From JAWXCH01 sp034440595 (GTDB lineage Bacteria > Planctomycetota > Planctomycetia > Pirellulales > JALHPA01), in contig JAWXCH010000559.1 in NCBI GenBank assembly GCA_034440595.1, forward strand, positions 1-10,542: a stretch of DNA of 10,542 bases. Reading direction: 5' to 3'. How positions within the stretch are numbered: position 1 is the stretch's first letter; the number at the start of each line of letters is the position of its first letter. Positions 1-7,525 of the stretch are shown here, piece by piece. The notes under the pieces are model-generated. The model was not told the DNA's origin and made no database searches. It saw only the letters and a program-made list of their open reading frames with translations. The position numbers were made by a program, and so were the translations under genes.

Positions 1-645
1 GACCTGCACATTCTGTTCTTTTAGCGCGTTGACTACGTCGCTGGCAGAAAGATCCCTGGCGGCCATTTTTTCAGGATCGATCCAGGCACGCATGCTGTAG
101 TCAAGCTGCCCTAGATAAGTGACGTCGCCGACGCCTTTGATCTGGGCCAGTTCATCGCGAACTTTAATCGTGGCGTAGTTACTGAGGTAGAGCTGATCCT
201 TCGTTCCCTGGGGGGAAATCAAATTCACAACCAACAGAATATTGGGAGACTTCTTTTTGACGCTAACGCCAGTCTGCTTCACTTCCGGTGGCAGCGACGG
301 CAACGCCAGGTTGACTCGGTTCTGGACCAGCACCTGTGCCATATCGAGATTGGTGCCAACTTCAAAAGTGACCGTCAGGTTGTAGCCACCATCGTTCGTA
401 CATTGAGAGCTCATGTAGAGCGCATTCTCAACGCCGATGACCTGCTGCTCAATCGGTGAGGCGACCGTTTCCGCTACGGTCTTGGAACTGGCACCGGGAT
501 AAGTGCAAGTGACCTGCACCGTAGGAGGAGTGATCTCAGGATATTGCGCGATCGGCAAAATGCCGACGGCGACCCCTCCTGCGAGCATGATGACCACAGA
601 GATGACCGCGGCAAAAATCGGCCGATCGATGAAGAATTTGGCCAC
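1..645 (-). CDS. RND efflux pump inner-membrane permease (AcrB/MexB type), N-terminal 215 residues
   Basis: This is the proton-driven inner-membrane subunit of a tripartite drug or solute efflux pump. The reading frame is open from a GTG at 645 to the window edge, so only the first 215 residues of a protein normally about 1,050 long are present; the cut is the window border, not a mutation. The start reads V/M-AKFFIDRPIFA, the hallmark N-terminus of the HAE-1 family, followed by TM1 (about residues 10-28) and then LPIAQYPEITPPTV, YPGAS, PIEQQVIGVENALYMSS, a NDG turn and VGTNLDMAQVLVQNR, all typical of the porter subdomain PN1 and the start of PN2. GGAG lies 11 nt upstream of the GTG, and the stop of the membrane-fusion gene is only 5 bp away, so the two are co-transcribed and perhaps translationally coupled. 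Substrate cannot be inferred. Confidence 0.95.
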   Translation of the reverse strand, partial: MAKFFIDRPIFAAVISVVIMLAGGVAVGILPIAQYPEITPPTVQVTCTYPGASSKTVAETVASPIEQQVIGVENALYMSSQCTNDGGYNLTVTFEVGTNLDMAQVLVQNRVNLALPSLPPEVKQTGVSVKKKSPNILLVVNLISPQGTKDQLYLSNYATIKVRDELAQIKGVGDVTYLGQLDYSMRAWIDPEKMAARDLSASDVVNALKEQNVQV

Positions 646-650
646 GGCGA

Positions 651-1934
651 TCAGCGCTCCGGGTTCGTTGAGTCTGCGGAAGCTGGTGAGGCTGCGCCGG
701 GTGTTGTCTGCGTTTCGCGCGGTGGCAATTCGTCGGCCACCTTTTCGATGGAACTCTTTGGCAGAGTTGGTTCCATGACTGTTGCCTGAACCTTTTGCCC
801 CGGGCGAACGCGCTGTACGCCATTGACGATCACGGCTTCGCCAGCCTTTAGCCCTGAGGTAATGATCCGCATATTGCCCCGTTGAGCACCTAGTTTTACA
901 TCGCGGCGCGCCGCGATCTGATTGCTATCAACCACATACACAAACGGTATGTTCAGATCCTTTACCAAAGCTCGTTCCGGAATAAGCAGTGCCTGATACG
1001 GCTTGCCGATGGGCACGCGGACCCGCACGAACATGCCACTGGCCAATTCGCGATTCGTATTCGGAAACACTCCACGGATGCGCGCTGTACCGGTTTTGGC
1101 ATTCACTTCACTGGACGCGAAATCCAATGTGCCTACGTGAGGAAAATCTTTTTCATTGGACAACTGAATATAACACTTCATGTCCAACTCGCGCAGGCTT
1201 CCTGGTTCGGCCGTGCGATCCCGATCAGGTCGCATTTTGATATAGCGCAAGAGCGAATCTTCATCGATATCAAAGTACACGTACATCGGCTGCTCTTGCA
1301 CGATCTTAGTCAAGAGCGTGCCATCGGCCAGTCCGCCTGTCAGCAGATTTCCGCGCGACACATAAGCGCGGTCGATCCGACCGCTGATCGGTGCGGTGAT
1401 GACTGTATACTTGAGATCGATGGCAGTCCTAGCGGCATCTGCCTCAGCAGTTGCGATGGTCGCTTCGGTCTCTTTGACCGCAGCCACGGCTTCTTCGTAC
1501 TCTTCGCGACTGATCGCACCAGAAGGGAGCAGCTTCGCCCGGCGAGCAAGATTGGCTTTCGCCAGATCGTTCTTAGCAGTAGTGAGCTTAATCCGTGAAA
1601 CCGACTGGTTGTAAATCGCCTGATATTCGTCCGGCTCGATCGTGAATAGCGTCTGCCCTTCTTTAACGAAATCACCATCCTTAAAGTCAACCGTCTTTAG
1701 GTATCCAAATACGCGTGCCCGGACTTCAACAATGGCCGATGCCTCGGTGCGCCCGGTGTATTCATCGGCATCGGTCGTTTCTTGCGCAACGACCGGGGTC
1801 ACAGTGACCTTAGGCACCGGCTGCTCGGCAACAGCAGGAGCCGCTTCCTTGCAACCGGCAGTAGTCAGCAGCAGCGCCCCCCAAGCCACCAGCAGCAAGG
1901 CAGAGGGGAATATCGAAGTTCGCGGTTCGCTCAT
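651..1934 (-). CDS. RND efflux membrane-fusion protein (AcrA/MexA-like periplasmic adaptor), probable lipoprotein
   Basis: This periplasmic adaptor should link the RND permease encoded just downstream to an outer-membrane channel. The 427-residue protein begins with a hydrophobic signal (about residues 8-27) ending in TTAGC, so Cys28 is a plausible lipidated residue, although Thr at -3 is not the usual lipobox residue. The HlyD-family order is complete: two lipoyl half-motifs (about 66-100, with VRARVFGYL and VKEGQTLFTIEP; and about 175-212, with TVITAPISGRIDRAYVSRGN), a helical hairpin between them (about 105-170), a beta-barrel (about 216-310) and a membrane-proximal domain (about 315-388, with IPERAL and LKAGEAVIVNGVQRVRPGQ). 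The last 39 residues are a Pro/Ala/Thr-rich tail that looks disordered. No good Shine-Dalgarno precedes the ATG. The gap to the permease start is 5 bp. Confidence 0.95.
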   Translation of the reverse strand: MSEPRTSIFPSALLLVAWGALLLTTAGCKEAAPAVAEQPVPKVTVTPVVAQETTDADEYTGRTEASAIVEVRARVFGYLKTVDFKDGDFVKEGQTLFTIEPDEYQAIYNQSVSRIKLTTAKNDLAKANLARRAKLLPSGAISREEYEEAVAAVKETEATIATAEADAARTAIDLKYTVITAPISGRIDRAYVSRGNLLTGGLADGTLLTKIVQEQPMYVYFDIDEDSLLRYIKMRPDRDRTAEPGSLRELDMKCYIQLSNEKDFPHVGTLDFASSEVNAKTGTARIRGVFPNTNRELASGMFVRVRVPIGKPYQALLIPERALVKDLNIPFVYVVDSNQIAARRDVKLGAQRGNMRIITSGLKAGEAVIVNGVQRVRPGQKVQATVMEPTLPKSSIEKVADELPPRETQTTPGAASPASADSTNPER

Positions 1935-1935
1935 T

Positions 1936-2122
1936 GAAATTGATGCGGAAAAGAAACCACCGTGGGTAAGTATCCGGCGATATTCTAGGGCTGCCCGCAG
2001 TATTCCACAATCAAATACTTGAAATTGCCGGGAAATTGAGCCGTCGACAGAGCTTCGTTATTGTTCGCCCGGAACGAAATCGGAACACGACGCTGAATTC
2101 CCAGCGATTTACTGCGAAATTG
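1936..2122 (-). repeat. Four copies of CAATTTC ahead of the efflux operon
   Basis: The heptamer CAATTTC (GAAATTG on the plus strand) occurs four times in the same orientation in the 217-bp spacer before the membrane-fusion gene: at 1936-1942, 2021-2027, 2032-2038 and 2116-2122. The middle two start exactly 11 bp apart, one helical turn, and lie just upstream of the predicted -35. The copy at 1936 touches the start codon. This is seen directly; a role as a regulator-binding site is inference. Confidence 0.35.
1982..2010 (-). promoter_or_regulatory. Candidate promoter of the efflux operon
   Basis: On the minus strand TTGTGG (2005-2010) and TAGAAT (1982-1987) are separated by 17 bp. The -10 matches the sigma-70 consensus at five of six positions, the -35 at only three. 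Transcription would start near 1975, giving a leader of about 40 nt. The tandem CAATTTC pair sits immediately upstream. The call rests on consensus matching only. Confidence 0.25.
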
Positions 2123-2151
2123 CCCCAAGCCGCTGACGGGGGATGCGCTCT

Positions 2152-4209
2152 CTACCCGATCACCACCTTTGGCTGTCGCGAATCATCGGGCTGCGCGCGA
2201 CGGATCAGTTCGCGAACCATCCAGGGGACGTTCCCTTCGCCAAAGATCAAAAATCCAAAACTGGCCGCCAAAGGGCTTTCATTCGACCAGCCAAAGTGAA
2301 TTTCAGGGGGCTTGCCCACGCGTGAACACTCCAGCGCGATCGTAGCAATCACATGGGCCACCGAGACGCACCGCTGCACACTGATTACAAATCGCCCCTC
2401 TTCTTCATGCACCTGCATCAACGGGTGCTGCTGAAATTCACTAGGGTCGCCCACCTCAGCCTCGATAAACACAATCGGAATCTCTGGCCCCAGCCGATGC
2501 GCCGCGCGGATCGACTGCTCCTTGCGTGCCAACTGCCGGCCCCCGGGCCGATGCGGCACCAGCACCGGAAATTCCAGATGCTTCAGACTATCCCACAGAA
2601 ACCGCGAAGTGTCGTCGGCAAATTCAAAACCGGCAAAACGTAGCTCCGTACTGCGCATCAATCGCGAACCAAATGATGCCACCACGATCGCAATGATAAA
2701 GAAACTGGCGATCTTGATCCCGTCTGGGCGTTCGATCATGTTCGCCGCGGTCGTATAGATAAACACCGCCGTGATCAAAACATATAGCCATGGCACCCGG
2801 GCCAGCCAACTGCGCGTGCTATGGCGAAATTTGTCCACTACCGTGGCCACGCAGGCACTGGTAATCAACACCAGTACGCCCGTCGCATAGGCACCACCCT
2901 GTGCAGAAACATCGGCATCAAAAATCCAGGTCACCAGCAGGTTGATGCCGGTGAACATCAGCACCAACGGGCGAATCGCGCGTGCCCATTCGGGGGCCAT
3001 GCCGTATCGCGGCAAATACTGCGGCACGAGGTTCAATAGCCCAGCCATAGCGCTGGCACCGGCAAAGCCCAGGATCATTATTGTGCTAATGTCGTATATA
3101 GTGCCAAACACCATGCCGAACATCGGATTGATTGGGTTGGCTCCTTCGCCATGTGCCAAATAAGCCAAGGCACGCTCATGCGCCAGCCCCCCCGAGTGCA
3201 TGGCACTGTGCTCAATGACGACGGCCGTTAAGAACGACGAACCAAGCAACATCACCGACATGATGCACGCGGCAGTGAGCAGCAGCTTACGGGTATTACG
3301 TATGCGAACTTTCGGTTCATGCGGGTCGTCGCTTGGCTCACCTTGAATCAGCGGCATAACGGCCACACCGGTCTCAAATCCGCTCAGGCCCAGTGCCAGC
3401 TTAGGGAAAATCAGCAAGCAGATCGCGATCATCGTCCATAAATCTTCCCCTTCGATCGGCAGGTGATCCGTCGCCTGCCAGTTTCCGATGGCAACGTCGT
3501 GGTACCAAGTCTGAAACAACTCTGGATGAATGATCAAATAAACCAAACCACTAACGAGAATAATCACGTTGAGCGCTAGATAGACTCCTACGATCACCAC
3601 CGCCACGCCAATGACTTCTCGAAAGCCACGCATAAAGCTGGCACCGAGCAGCACCAGCAAAAACATGGTCACGATCATCAACTGCCCTGTTTCGGTATAT
3701 TGCAGGATCCAATCAGGGGCATCTTGCCAAAGAGGATTCTTCACCAGGTGGACGGCGGCATCGGCGGCGCTGAGGGTCTTGGTGATGACAAAGTCTGTGG
3801 CCGCAAAGCCCAGCAGAATCAGCACCATTGTTTTGGCGGTCCAACCATGTAGCAGACGTTCGAGCATGGCAATGGAACCTTGCCCATGCGGCGAGCGACT
3901 GGCGACATACGAATAGACCGGCAGCGCGCCAAACAGGGTGACCAGCACCAGCACAATGGTCGCCATCGGTGCCAGCACACCGGCCGCTTCAAAGGCGATC
4001 GACGGCTGATAGGCCAGCGTACTGAAATAGTCCACGCCCGTCAGACACATGATCCAGAGCCAGAAGCTCTGATGCGAGTCATGTTGCGTCGCTGGTTCGG
4101 CGGCATAAGGCCCCTTGTGCGAAGGAGCCTCTGGAAGCGGGGCCGAATAATTCACGCCCACCGCAGAACTTTTTTGCGGAGGATCTTCAGAAGGGGTATT
4201 GAGTGTCAC
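2152..4209 (-). CDS. KimA-like APC/KUP-superfamily permease with C-terminal cytoplasmic domain (candidate K+ importer)
   Basis: A 685-residue polytopic transporter. After a polar N-terminus (1-47) about 12 hydrophobic segments can be counted between residues 48 and 513, followed by a soluble domain (514-685). TM1 contains GVDYFSTLAYQ, and TM3 contains DFVITKTLS. From memory of Bacillus subtilis KimA, its potassium-site residues D36/Y43 and D117/T121/S125 correspond in spacing to D60/Y67 and D139/T143/S147 here, and SGFET near 276-280 sits where KimA has its T230 segment. The C-terminal half also follows the KimA pattern: VLVPHRPG, an Ala/Arg helix, IPIVFIEAE, and FGFLIFGEGN near the end. I infer a K+ (proton-coupled) importer; a generic amino-acid permease is the alternative. 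The start is a GTG (4207-4209) without a visible Shine-Dalgarno; the first internal ATG (Met54) would cut into TM1, so the GTG is preferred. It is divergent from the DUF1080 gene. Confidence 0.75.
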   Translation of the reverse strand: MTLNTPSEDPPQKSSAVGVNYSAPLPEAPSHKGPYAAEPATQHDSHQSFWLWIMCLTGVDYFSTLAYQPSIAFEAAGVLAPMATIVLVLVTLFGALPVYSYVASRSPHGQGSIAMLERLLHGWTAKTMVLILLGFAATDFVITKTLSAADAAVHLVKNPLWQDAPDWILQYTETGQLMIVTMFLLVLLGASFMRGFREVIGVAVVIVGVYLALNVIILVSGLVYLIIHPELFQTWYHDVAIGNWQATDHLPIEGEDLWTMIAICLLIFPKLALGLSGFETGVAVMPLIQGEPSDDPHEPKVRIRNTRKLLLTAACIMSVMLLGSSFLTAVVIEHSAMHSGGLAHERALAYLAHGEGANPINPMFGMVFGTIYDISTIMILGFAGASAMAGLLNLVPQYLPRYGMAPEWARAIRPLVLMFTGINLLVTWIFDADVSAQGGAYATGVLVLITSACVATVVDKFRHSTRSWLARVPWLYVLITAVFIYTTAANMIERPDGIKIASFFIIAIVVASFGSRLMRSTELRFAGFEFADDTSRFLWDSLKHLEFPVLVPHRPGGRQLARKEQSIRAAHRLGPEIPIVFIEAEVGDPSEFQQHPLMQVHEEEGRFVISVQRCVSVAHVIATIALECSRVGKPPEIHFGWSNESPLAASFGFLIFGEGNVPWMVRELIRRAQPDDSRQPKVVIG

Positions 4210-4565
4210 CGTCAGGTACAGCAGGGCCGAGGCTAGAGGCGGTTGGAAAACTCTGGACGATCCAAGTTCGACAGCACCTAGGTTGGCGTCGTGGCAAAAT
4301 CGCCGAACAAGCGCGCAACGCCGCTTATCCTAGCGACTCGGGTTGGCAACTGTCGAGATGCGACCACCTTCTGTGGCAAATAGCATGGCTCCCTGACCGC
4401 TAGCAACTGTTTAGCTTACTGGCATTTACATTCTGCTGCAGATTACAATAGTTCACCGCAGATAGAGTACCGTTCGGGTGCCACTGCTGCCTGCCCTCGC
4501 GAAGGCGGGGGGCTTGCCCAGCAGTGACTTGCGGCTGTGCCTAATTCCATCGGAGAGATACTGCC
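4210..4565. other. 356-bp divergent intergenic spacer
   Basis: No convincing gene is present between the leftward permease and the rightward DUF1080 gene. The spacer should hold both promoters. A TACAAT at 4444-4449 resembles a sigma-70 -10 on the plus strand, but no -35 lies at a good distance (TTTACA at 4425-4430 is only 13 bp away). An 11-bp stretch at 4452-4462, TTCACCGCAGA, equals the outer border of the 211-bp palindromic repeats found further right. A REP-like inverted repeat follows at 4478-4526. I see no credible promoter for the permease. Confidence 0.5.
4478..4526. repeat. REP-like inverted repeat with GTGCCACTG head (split arm type)
   Basis: CACTGCTG at 4482-4489 is the exact reverse complement of CAGCAGTG at 4519-4526, with 29 nt between that can form a weaker inner stem (GCCC/GGGC). 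It begins with GTGCCACTG, the same nine bases as the hairpin at 6345-6365, so the two look like members of one dispersed family. Planctomycete genomes carry many short palindromes of this kind, and REP-associated tyrosine transposases mobilise comparable elements in other bacteria. No such transposase lies in this window. Confidence 0.55.
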
Positions 4566-5339
4566 ATGAGCTTTTTTGTTTCGCGCCGGAGTGTCATTCA
4601 AATATGCGGTGTCGGTCTGTTGAGTGCTTTCACCCTCTGGTCGCTGGCGGCGTACGCCGATGAGTACCTCAGTGGCAAGGTCTGGCCACAGCCGGTCGTT
4701 GTCACGCCGGGTGACGCCCCCGGGGCACCACCATCCGACGCAATCGTCCTGTTCGATGGCAAGGATCTATCGCAGTGGCACGATGCCGAAGGCTGGAAGG
4801 TCGCCGACGGGGTCGCAACGGTTCGCGACAAGACCATTCGTAGTAAACGCGAATTTGGCGACTGTCAGATTCATCTGGAATGGGCCGCTCCAAGTAAAGT
4901 TTCTGGCCACGGCCAGGAGCGCGGCAACAGCGGCCTGCACATTCAAGGAAAGTACGAGGTGCAGATCCTCGATTCGTACAAGAACGAAACCTACCCCGAC
5001 GGTTCGGCCGCGGCCATTTATAAGCAACGACCCCCGCTAGTCAACGCCACGCGAAAGCCGGGCCAGTGGCAGACCTACGACATTATCTTTACTGCCCCAC
5101 GATTTAAGAAAGATGGCACACTGAAAAGCCCCGGATATGTCACCGTGCTCCACAATGGCGTGCTGGTACAGAATCATACCGAGCTCGAAGGGGAGACCGC
5201 CTGGCACAAAGCACCGGAGTACATCGCTCACCCGTTGCGAATGCCAATGACCTTGCAGAATCACGGCAACCCGGTGCGGTACCGCAACATTTGGGTTCGC
5301 GAATTACCAATGCCCGAAGAGAACAGCCGGCAGGGGTAA
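4566..5339 (+). CDS. Secreted DUF1080 (3-keto-disaccharide hydrolase fold) protein
   Basis: A 257-residue exported protein of the PF06439 family, a jelly-roll fold that includes 3-keto-glycoside-cleaving enzymes and is greatly expanded in planctomycetes. The N-terminus has SRRSVIQ followed by a hydrophobic stretch and AYA before Asp32, so it is a signal peptide with a Tat-like twin arginine and probable cleavage after residue 31. The domain runs from about 58 (IVLFDGKDLSQW) through WKVADGVATV, FGDCQIHLEW, RGNSGLHIQGKYEVQILDS, PGQWQTYDIIF and VTVLHNGVLVQN to a terminal YRNIWVREL. These motifs are the family norm and the domain looks complete. GGAGAG at 4552-4557, 8 nt before the ATG, is a clear ribosome-binding site and fixes the start. 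The exact substrate is unknown; carbohydrate breakdown in the periplasm is the family-based inference. Confidence 0.9.
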   Translation: MSFFVSRRSVIQICGVGLLSAFTLWSLAAYADEYLSGKVWPQPVVVTPGDAPGAPPSDAIVLFDGKDLSQWHDAEGWKVADGVATVRDKTIRSKREFGDCQIHLEWAAPSKVSGHGQERGNSGLHIQGKYEVQILDSYKNETYPDGSAAAIYKQRPPLVNATRKPGQWQTYDIIFTAPRFKKDGTLKSPGYVTVLHNGVLVQNHTELEGETAWHKAPEYIAHPLRMPMTLQNHGNPVRYRNIWVRELPMPEENSRQG

Positions 5340-5371
5340 GTTCATAGACTGTACCCATCTGGTGGCACCTG

Positions 5372-5398
5372 CACCGATTGCGCCGGCTATGCGCGGTG
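5372..5398 (+). terminator. Hairpin downstream of the DUF1080 gene (weak terminator candidate)
   Basis: CACC (5372-5375) pairs with GGTG (5395-5398) and GCGC (5380-5383) with GCGC (5391-5394). The loop has 7 nt and a 4-nt bulge lies on the left side. There is no T-run after it, so it is at best an imperfect or factor-assisted terminator between the DUF1080 gene and the decarboxylase gene. Confidence 0.2.
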
Positions 5399-5462
5399 TA
5401 TCGTGAAAGAATCTCGCGTCTGCAAAAACGCATCAGCCAATACCGATAAGCTAACTTTGTCC

Positions 5463-6329
5463 ATGAACACTGCCAGAACCACACTCTGCTGCCTGTTGCT
5501 TGGAACGCTGTTGGTCTTTGCCGGTGACTTCGGTCACGCGGAACCGACACTGCTCGGCGAGCCCTGCGCCCCGCATGCAGCCGCCTTGCCGGTGGCGACT
5601 GCTTCACCTCAGGCTAAGCAGCAGCCGACCATCGTCTTTCAGTTCAATACGATCCAAGCGCTGTTGGATGGCCAGTACGACGCGGACTTCACCTGCGGCG
5701 AACTGCGGCAACGGGGCAACTTTGGCATCGGCACGTTCAACGCCCTGAATGGCGAAATGCTGGTTCTGAATGGCCAGGTGTGGCGCGTCCCAGGGAGCGG
5801 AATACCCGAGCGCGTGGCCGACCACGAACGGACCCCATTCGCCACCGTCATGAATTTCCGCGCCAATCATACACACGAACTGCGCGGCATTCAGAGCATC
5901 GAACAGTTTCGCAAAAAGATCGACGAGCTATTACCGAACCGCCAGGATATGTTCGCCCTCTCGCTCCGGGGTGATTTTGCCTACGTCAAAACGCGCAGTG
6001 TCCCGAAACAAACCGCACCGTATCGGCGGCTGGTCGATATCGTGCCGACGCAACCCACCTTTGAACGGCACAATGTCCGCGGGATGCTGATCGGTTTTTG
6101 GTTTCCCGCCAGCCTGGAGGGAGTCAACGTCTCTGGGCTGCATCTGCACTTCCTAAGCGACGATCACCGGTTCGGAGGCCATCTGCTGGAATGCCGTTTC
6201 GATCGCGCCTCCTTGGAGATTTGCCAAGGCGATGAGTTGTTGATTCGCCCCGCACCACCGCACGACACAAAACACGACGCCGGCAACCGCCAGCAATTAC
6301 GAGACGAACTGAATAAGGTGGAGCGATAG
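5463..6329 (+). CDS. Acetolactate decarboxylase (EC 4.1.1.5), exported
   Basis: Acetolactate decarboxylase turns 2-acetolactate into acetoin and CO2 using a zinc ion. The domain (about residues 57-265 of 288) has GTFNALNGEM, the arginine in VKTRSVPKQ, and GLHLHFLSDDHRFGGH. The zinc-site residues recalled for the Brevibacillus enzyme (E65, H194, H196, H207, with R145) all fall here at a constant offset of 33: E98, H227, H229, H240 and R178, so the active site looks intact. The last glutamate ligand may be E282 or E287. The frame is open back to a GTG at 5403, but the ATG at 5463 is preferred because it leaves a standard signal peptide: Arg5, hydrophobic core 8-20, GHA before Glu27. The enzyme should therefore be exported. 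No Shine-Dalgarno is evident. The gene lies 123 bp after the DUF1080 gene; no acetolactate synthase is in view. Confidence 0.9.
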   Translation: MNTARTTLCCLLLGTLLVFAGDFGHAEPTLLGEPCAPHAAALPVATASPQAKQQPTIVFQFNTIQALLDGQYDADFTCGELRQRGNFGIGTFNALNGEMLVLNGQVWRVPGSGIPERVADHERTPFATVMNFRANHTHELRGIQSIEQFRKKIDELLPNRQDMFALSLRGDFAYVKTRSVPKQTAPYRRLVDIVPTQPTFERHNVRGMLIGFWFPASLEGVNVSGLHLHFLSDDHRFGGHLLECRFDRASLEICQGDELLIRPAPPHDTKHDAGNRQQLRDELNKVER

Positions 6330-6344
6330 AAGTCAGCAATCTGT

Positions 6345-6365
6345 GTGCCACTGGCTCCGCCAGTG
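6345..6365. repeat. Perfect 7-bp hairpin, REP-like, GTGCCACTG head
   Basis: CACTGGC (6349-6355), loop TCC, then GCCAGTG (6359-6365) form a perfect stem-loop 19 bp after the decarboxylase stop codon. It opens with GTGCCACTG, as does the repeat at 4478. It may act as an RNA 3'-end or attenuating structure, but no T-run follows, so a REP-like dispersed element is the better reading. Confidence 0.6.
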
Positions 6366-6431
6366 TGAGTAACTTGTTGCGTTAATTTACACCCACCGAT
6401 CAATTACCGTTTCCACTACCACCACACGCTC

Positions 6432-7478
6432 ATGACCAATACCACCACGTCCCCCGAACTAACACCGACTCTGAACCCGGCTGACTACCGGATCCGACGC
6501 TTGCTACCCGAAGATGCAGTCGGTGTCGTCGCCTGCCTGCGCACAATCTACGGCGACAGCTACGTTCACACGGCATTGTACGATCCGGCCGAAATCATCC
6601 GGCTGAATGAAACTTGCGAGCTGGTCTCCGCCGTAGCACTCGACTTGACCGATCGCGTCGTCGGACACTATGCACTCGAGCGAACGTCACTAGCAGTCAT
6701 CGCCGAAACGGGTGTCGCCTTGGTACTTCCTGAGCATCGCCATCATCAGTTGATGGAAGATATGCGGTTGCTGTTGGAAAAGGAAGCCAGGCAACTCGAA
6801 CTCCTCGGGCTATACGGCAACGTCGTCACCAATCATGTTTTTACGCAGCATGTGGTAGAACGCTTTGGCGAGCGTCCTTGTGCTATCAGCCTGGCCTGGT
6901 CGCCACGCACGTTTCACAACATGCCGGAACCACTGCCGCAACGGATGAGCGAGCTGTTGTATTTCAAGCACCTGCGCCGCCCGGCGGCCATGACAGTTTT
7001 CGTTCCGACCGAACATCAACTGTGGTGTACGCGGCTGTACCAGCAATTGGATGTTGACGTGCAATTTGGAACAGAGCAACCGGCCGACGGTGTCACGCAG
7101 TTCGCGGTACAAAGCAATCCCGACGTACAGCGTGCGATCATTCGCATTCTGCAAGTCGGTCGCGACCTGCCGGTCGTTTTGCGCCGCCTGATGCAAGAGC
7201 AGCAGCGTGTTGGTGCCGAGGTGATCTTTGTAGAGCTTCCCCTCTCGCAAGCCGCCACTCCGCAAGCTTGCCGCACCGCCGAAGCACTCGGCTTCGGTTT
7301 CAGTGGAATCGCGCCGCATTTTGCGCCAGATGGCGACGCGCTCCGTCTGCAATGGCTGGCCGAACCGCTGGACTACAGCCTGATTCAGGTGATGAACCCG
7401 CTGGCGCAAGAGCTGCTGGACTACGTCGCGCAGGAACAAGCACGCGTGAACCGGGCGGTGCTTCAAGAAGTCGAATAG
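6432..7478 (+). CDS. GNAT-superfamily acetyltransferase-like protein with two-part architecture
   Basis: A 348-residue soluble protein without signal peptide or membrane segment. Residues about 19-155 follow the GNAT pattern: YRIRRLLPEDA at the start, ELVSAVALDLTDRVVGHYAL as the central strands, ETGVALVLPEHRHHQLMEDM as motif A, and LYGNVVTNHVFTQHVVERFGE as the last helix. The acetyl-CoA pyrophosphate loop, normally Arg-x-x-Gly-x-Gly/Ala, reads RHHQLM at 103-108, with Gln in place of the key glycine; catalysis may be weakened or absent. Residues about 185-310 look like a second, more divergent GNAT-like half (strand-like VIFVELPL, then AEALGFGFSGIAPHF and LRLQWL). The acceptor substrate is unknown. 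No Shine-Dalgarno precedes the ATG. The gap of 102 bp to the decarboxylase gene includes a hairpin. Confidence 0.75.
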   Translation: MTNTTTSPELTPTLNPADYRIRRLLPEDAVGVVACLRTIYGDSYVHTALYDPAEIIRLNETCELVSAVALDLTDRVVGHYALERTSLAVIAETGVALVLPEHRHHQLMEDMRLLLEKEARQLELLGLYGNVVTNHVFTQHVVERFGERPCAISLAWSPRTFHNMPEPLPQRMSELLYFKHLRRPAAMTVFVPTEHQLWCTRLYQQLDVDVQFGTEQPADGVTQFAVQSNPDVQRAIIRILQVGRDLPVVLRRLMQEQQRVGAEVIFVELPLSQAATPQACRTAEALGFGFSGIAPHFAPDGDALRLQWLAEPLDYSLIQVMNPLAQELLDYVAQEQARVNRAVLQEVE

Positions 7479-7525
7479 CACACTAGCCCTACCGACTCGC
7501 CAGATTTGAAGTTGCGATTTTTGAA

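Noticed and set aside
1..645. Truncated RND permease as a pseudogene
   Set aside because: The frame is intact to the first base, so the truncation is the edge of the window.
2054..2078. Hairpin TTCGTT/AACGAA as a terminator for the permease gene
   Set aside because: The stem is short, competes with an alternative GTTC/GAAC pairing, and no T-run follows on the minus strand.
4425..4449. TTTACA and TACAAT as a promoter for the DUF1080 gene
   Set aside because: The elements are only 13 bp apart, too close for a sigma-70 promoter; only the -10-like half could be real.
5403..5462. A 20-residue N-terminal extension of the acetolactate decarboxylase from a GTG
   Set aside because: The extension would put polar residues ahead of a well-formed signal peptide that starts at the ATG at 5463.
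6810..7481. A 223-residue minus-strand frame opposite the GNAT-like gene
   Set aside because: It lies entirely antisense to a gene with clear family motifs and shows none itself.
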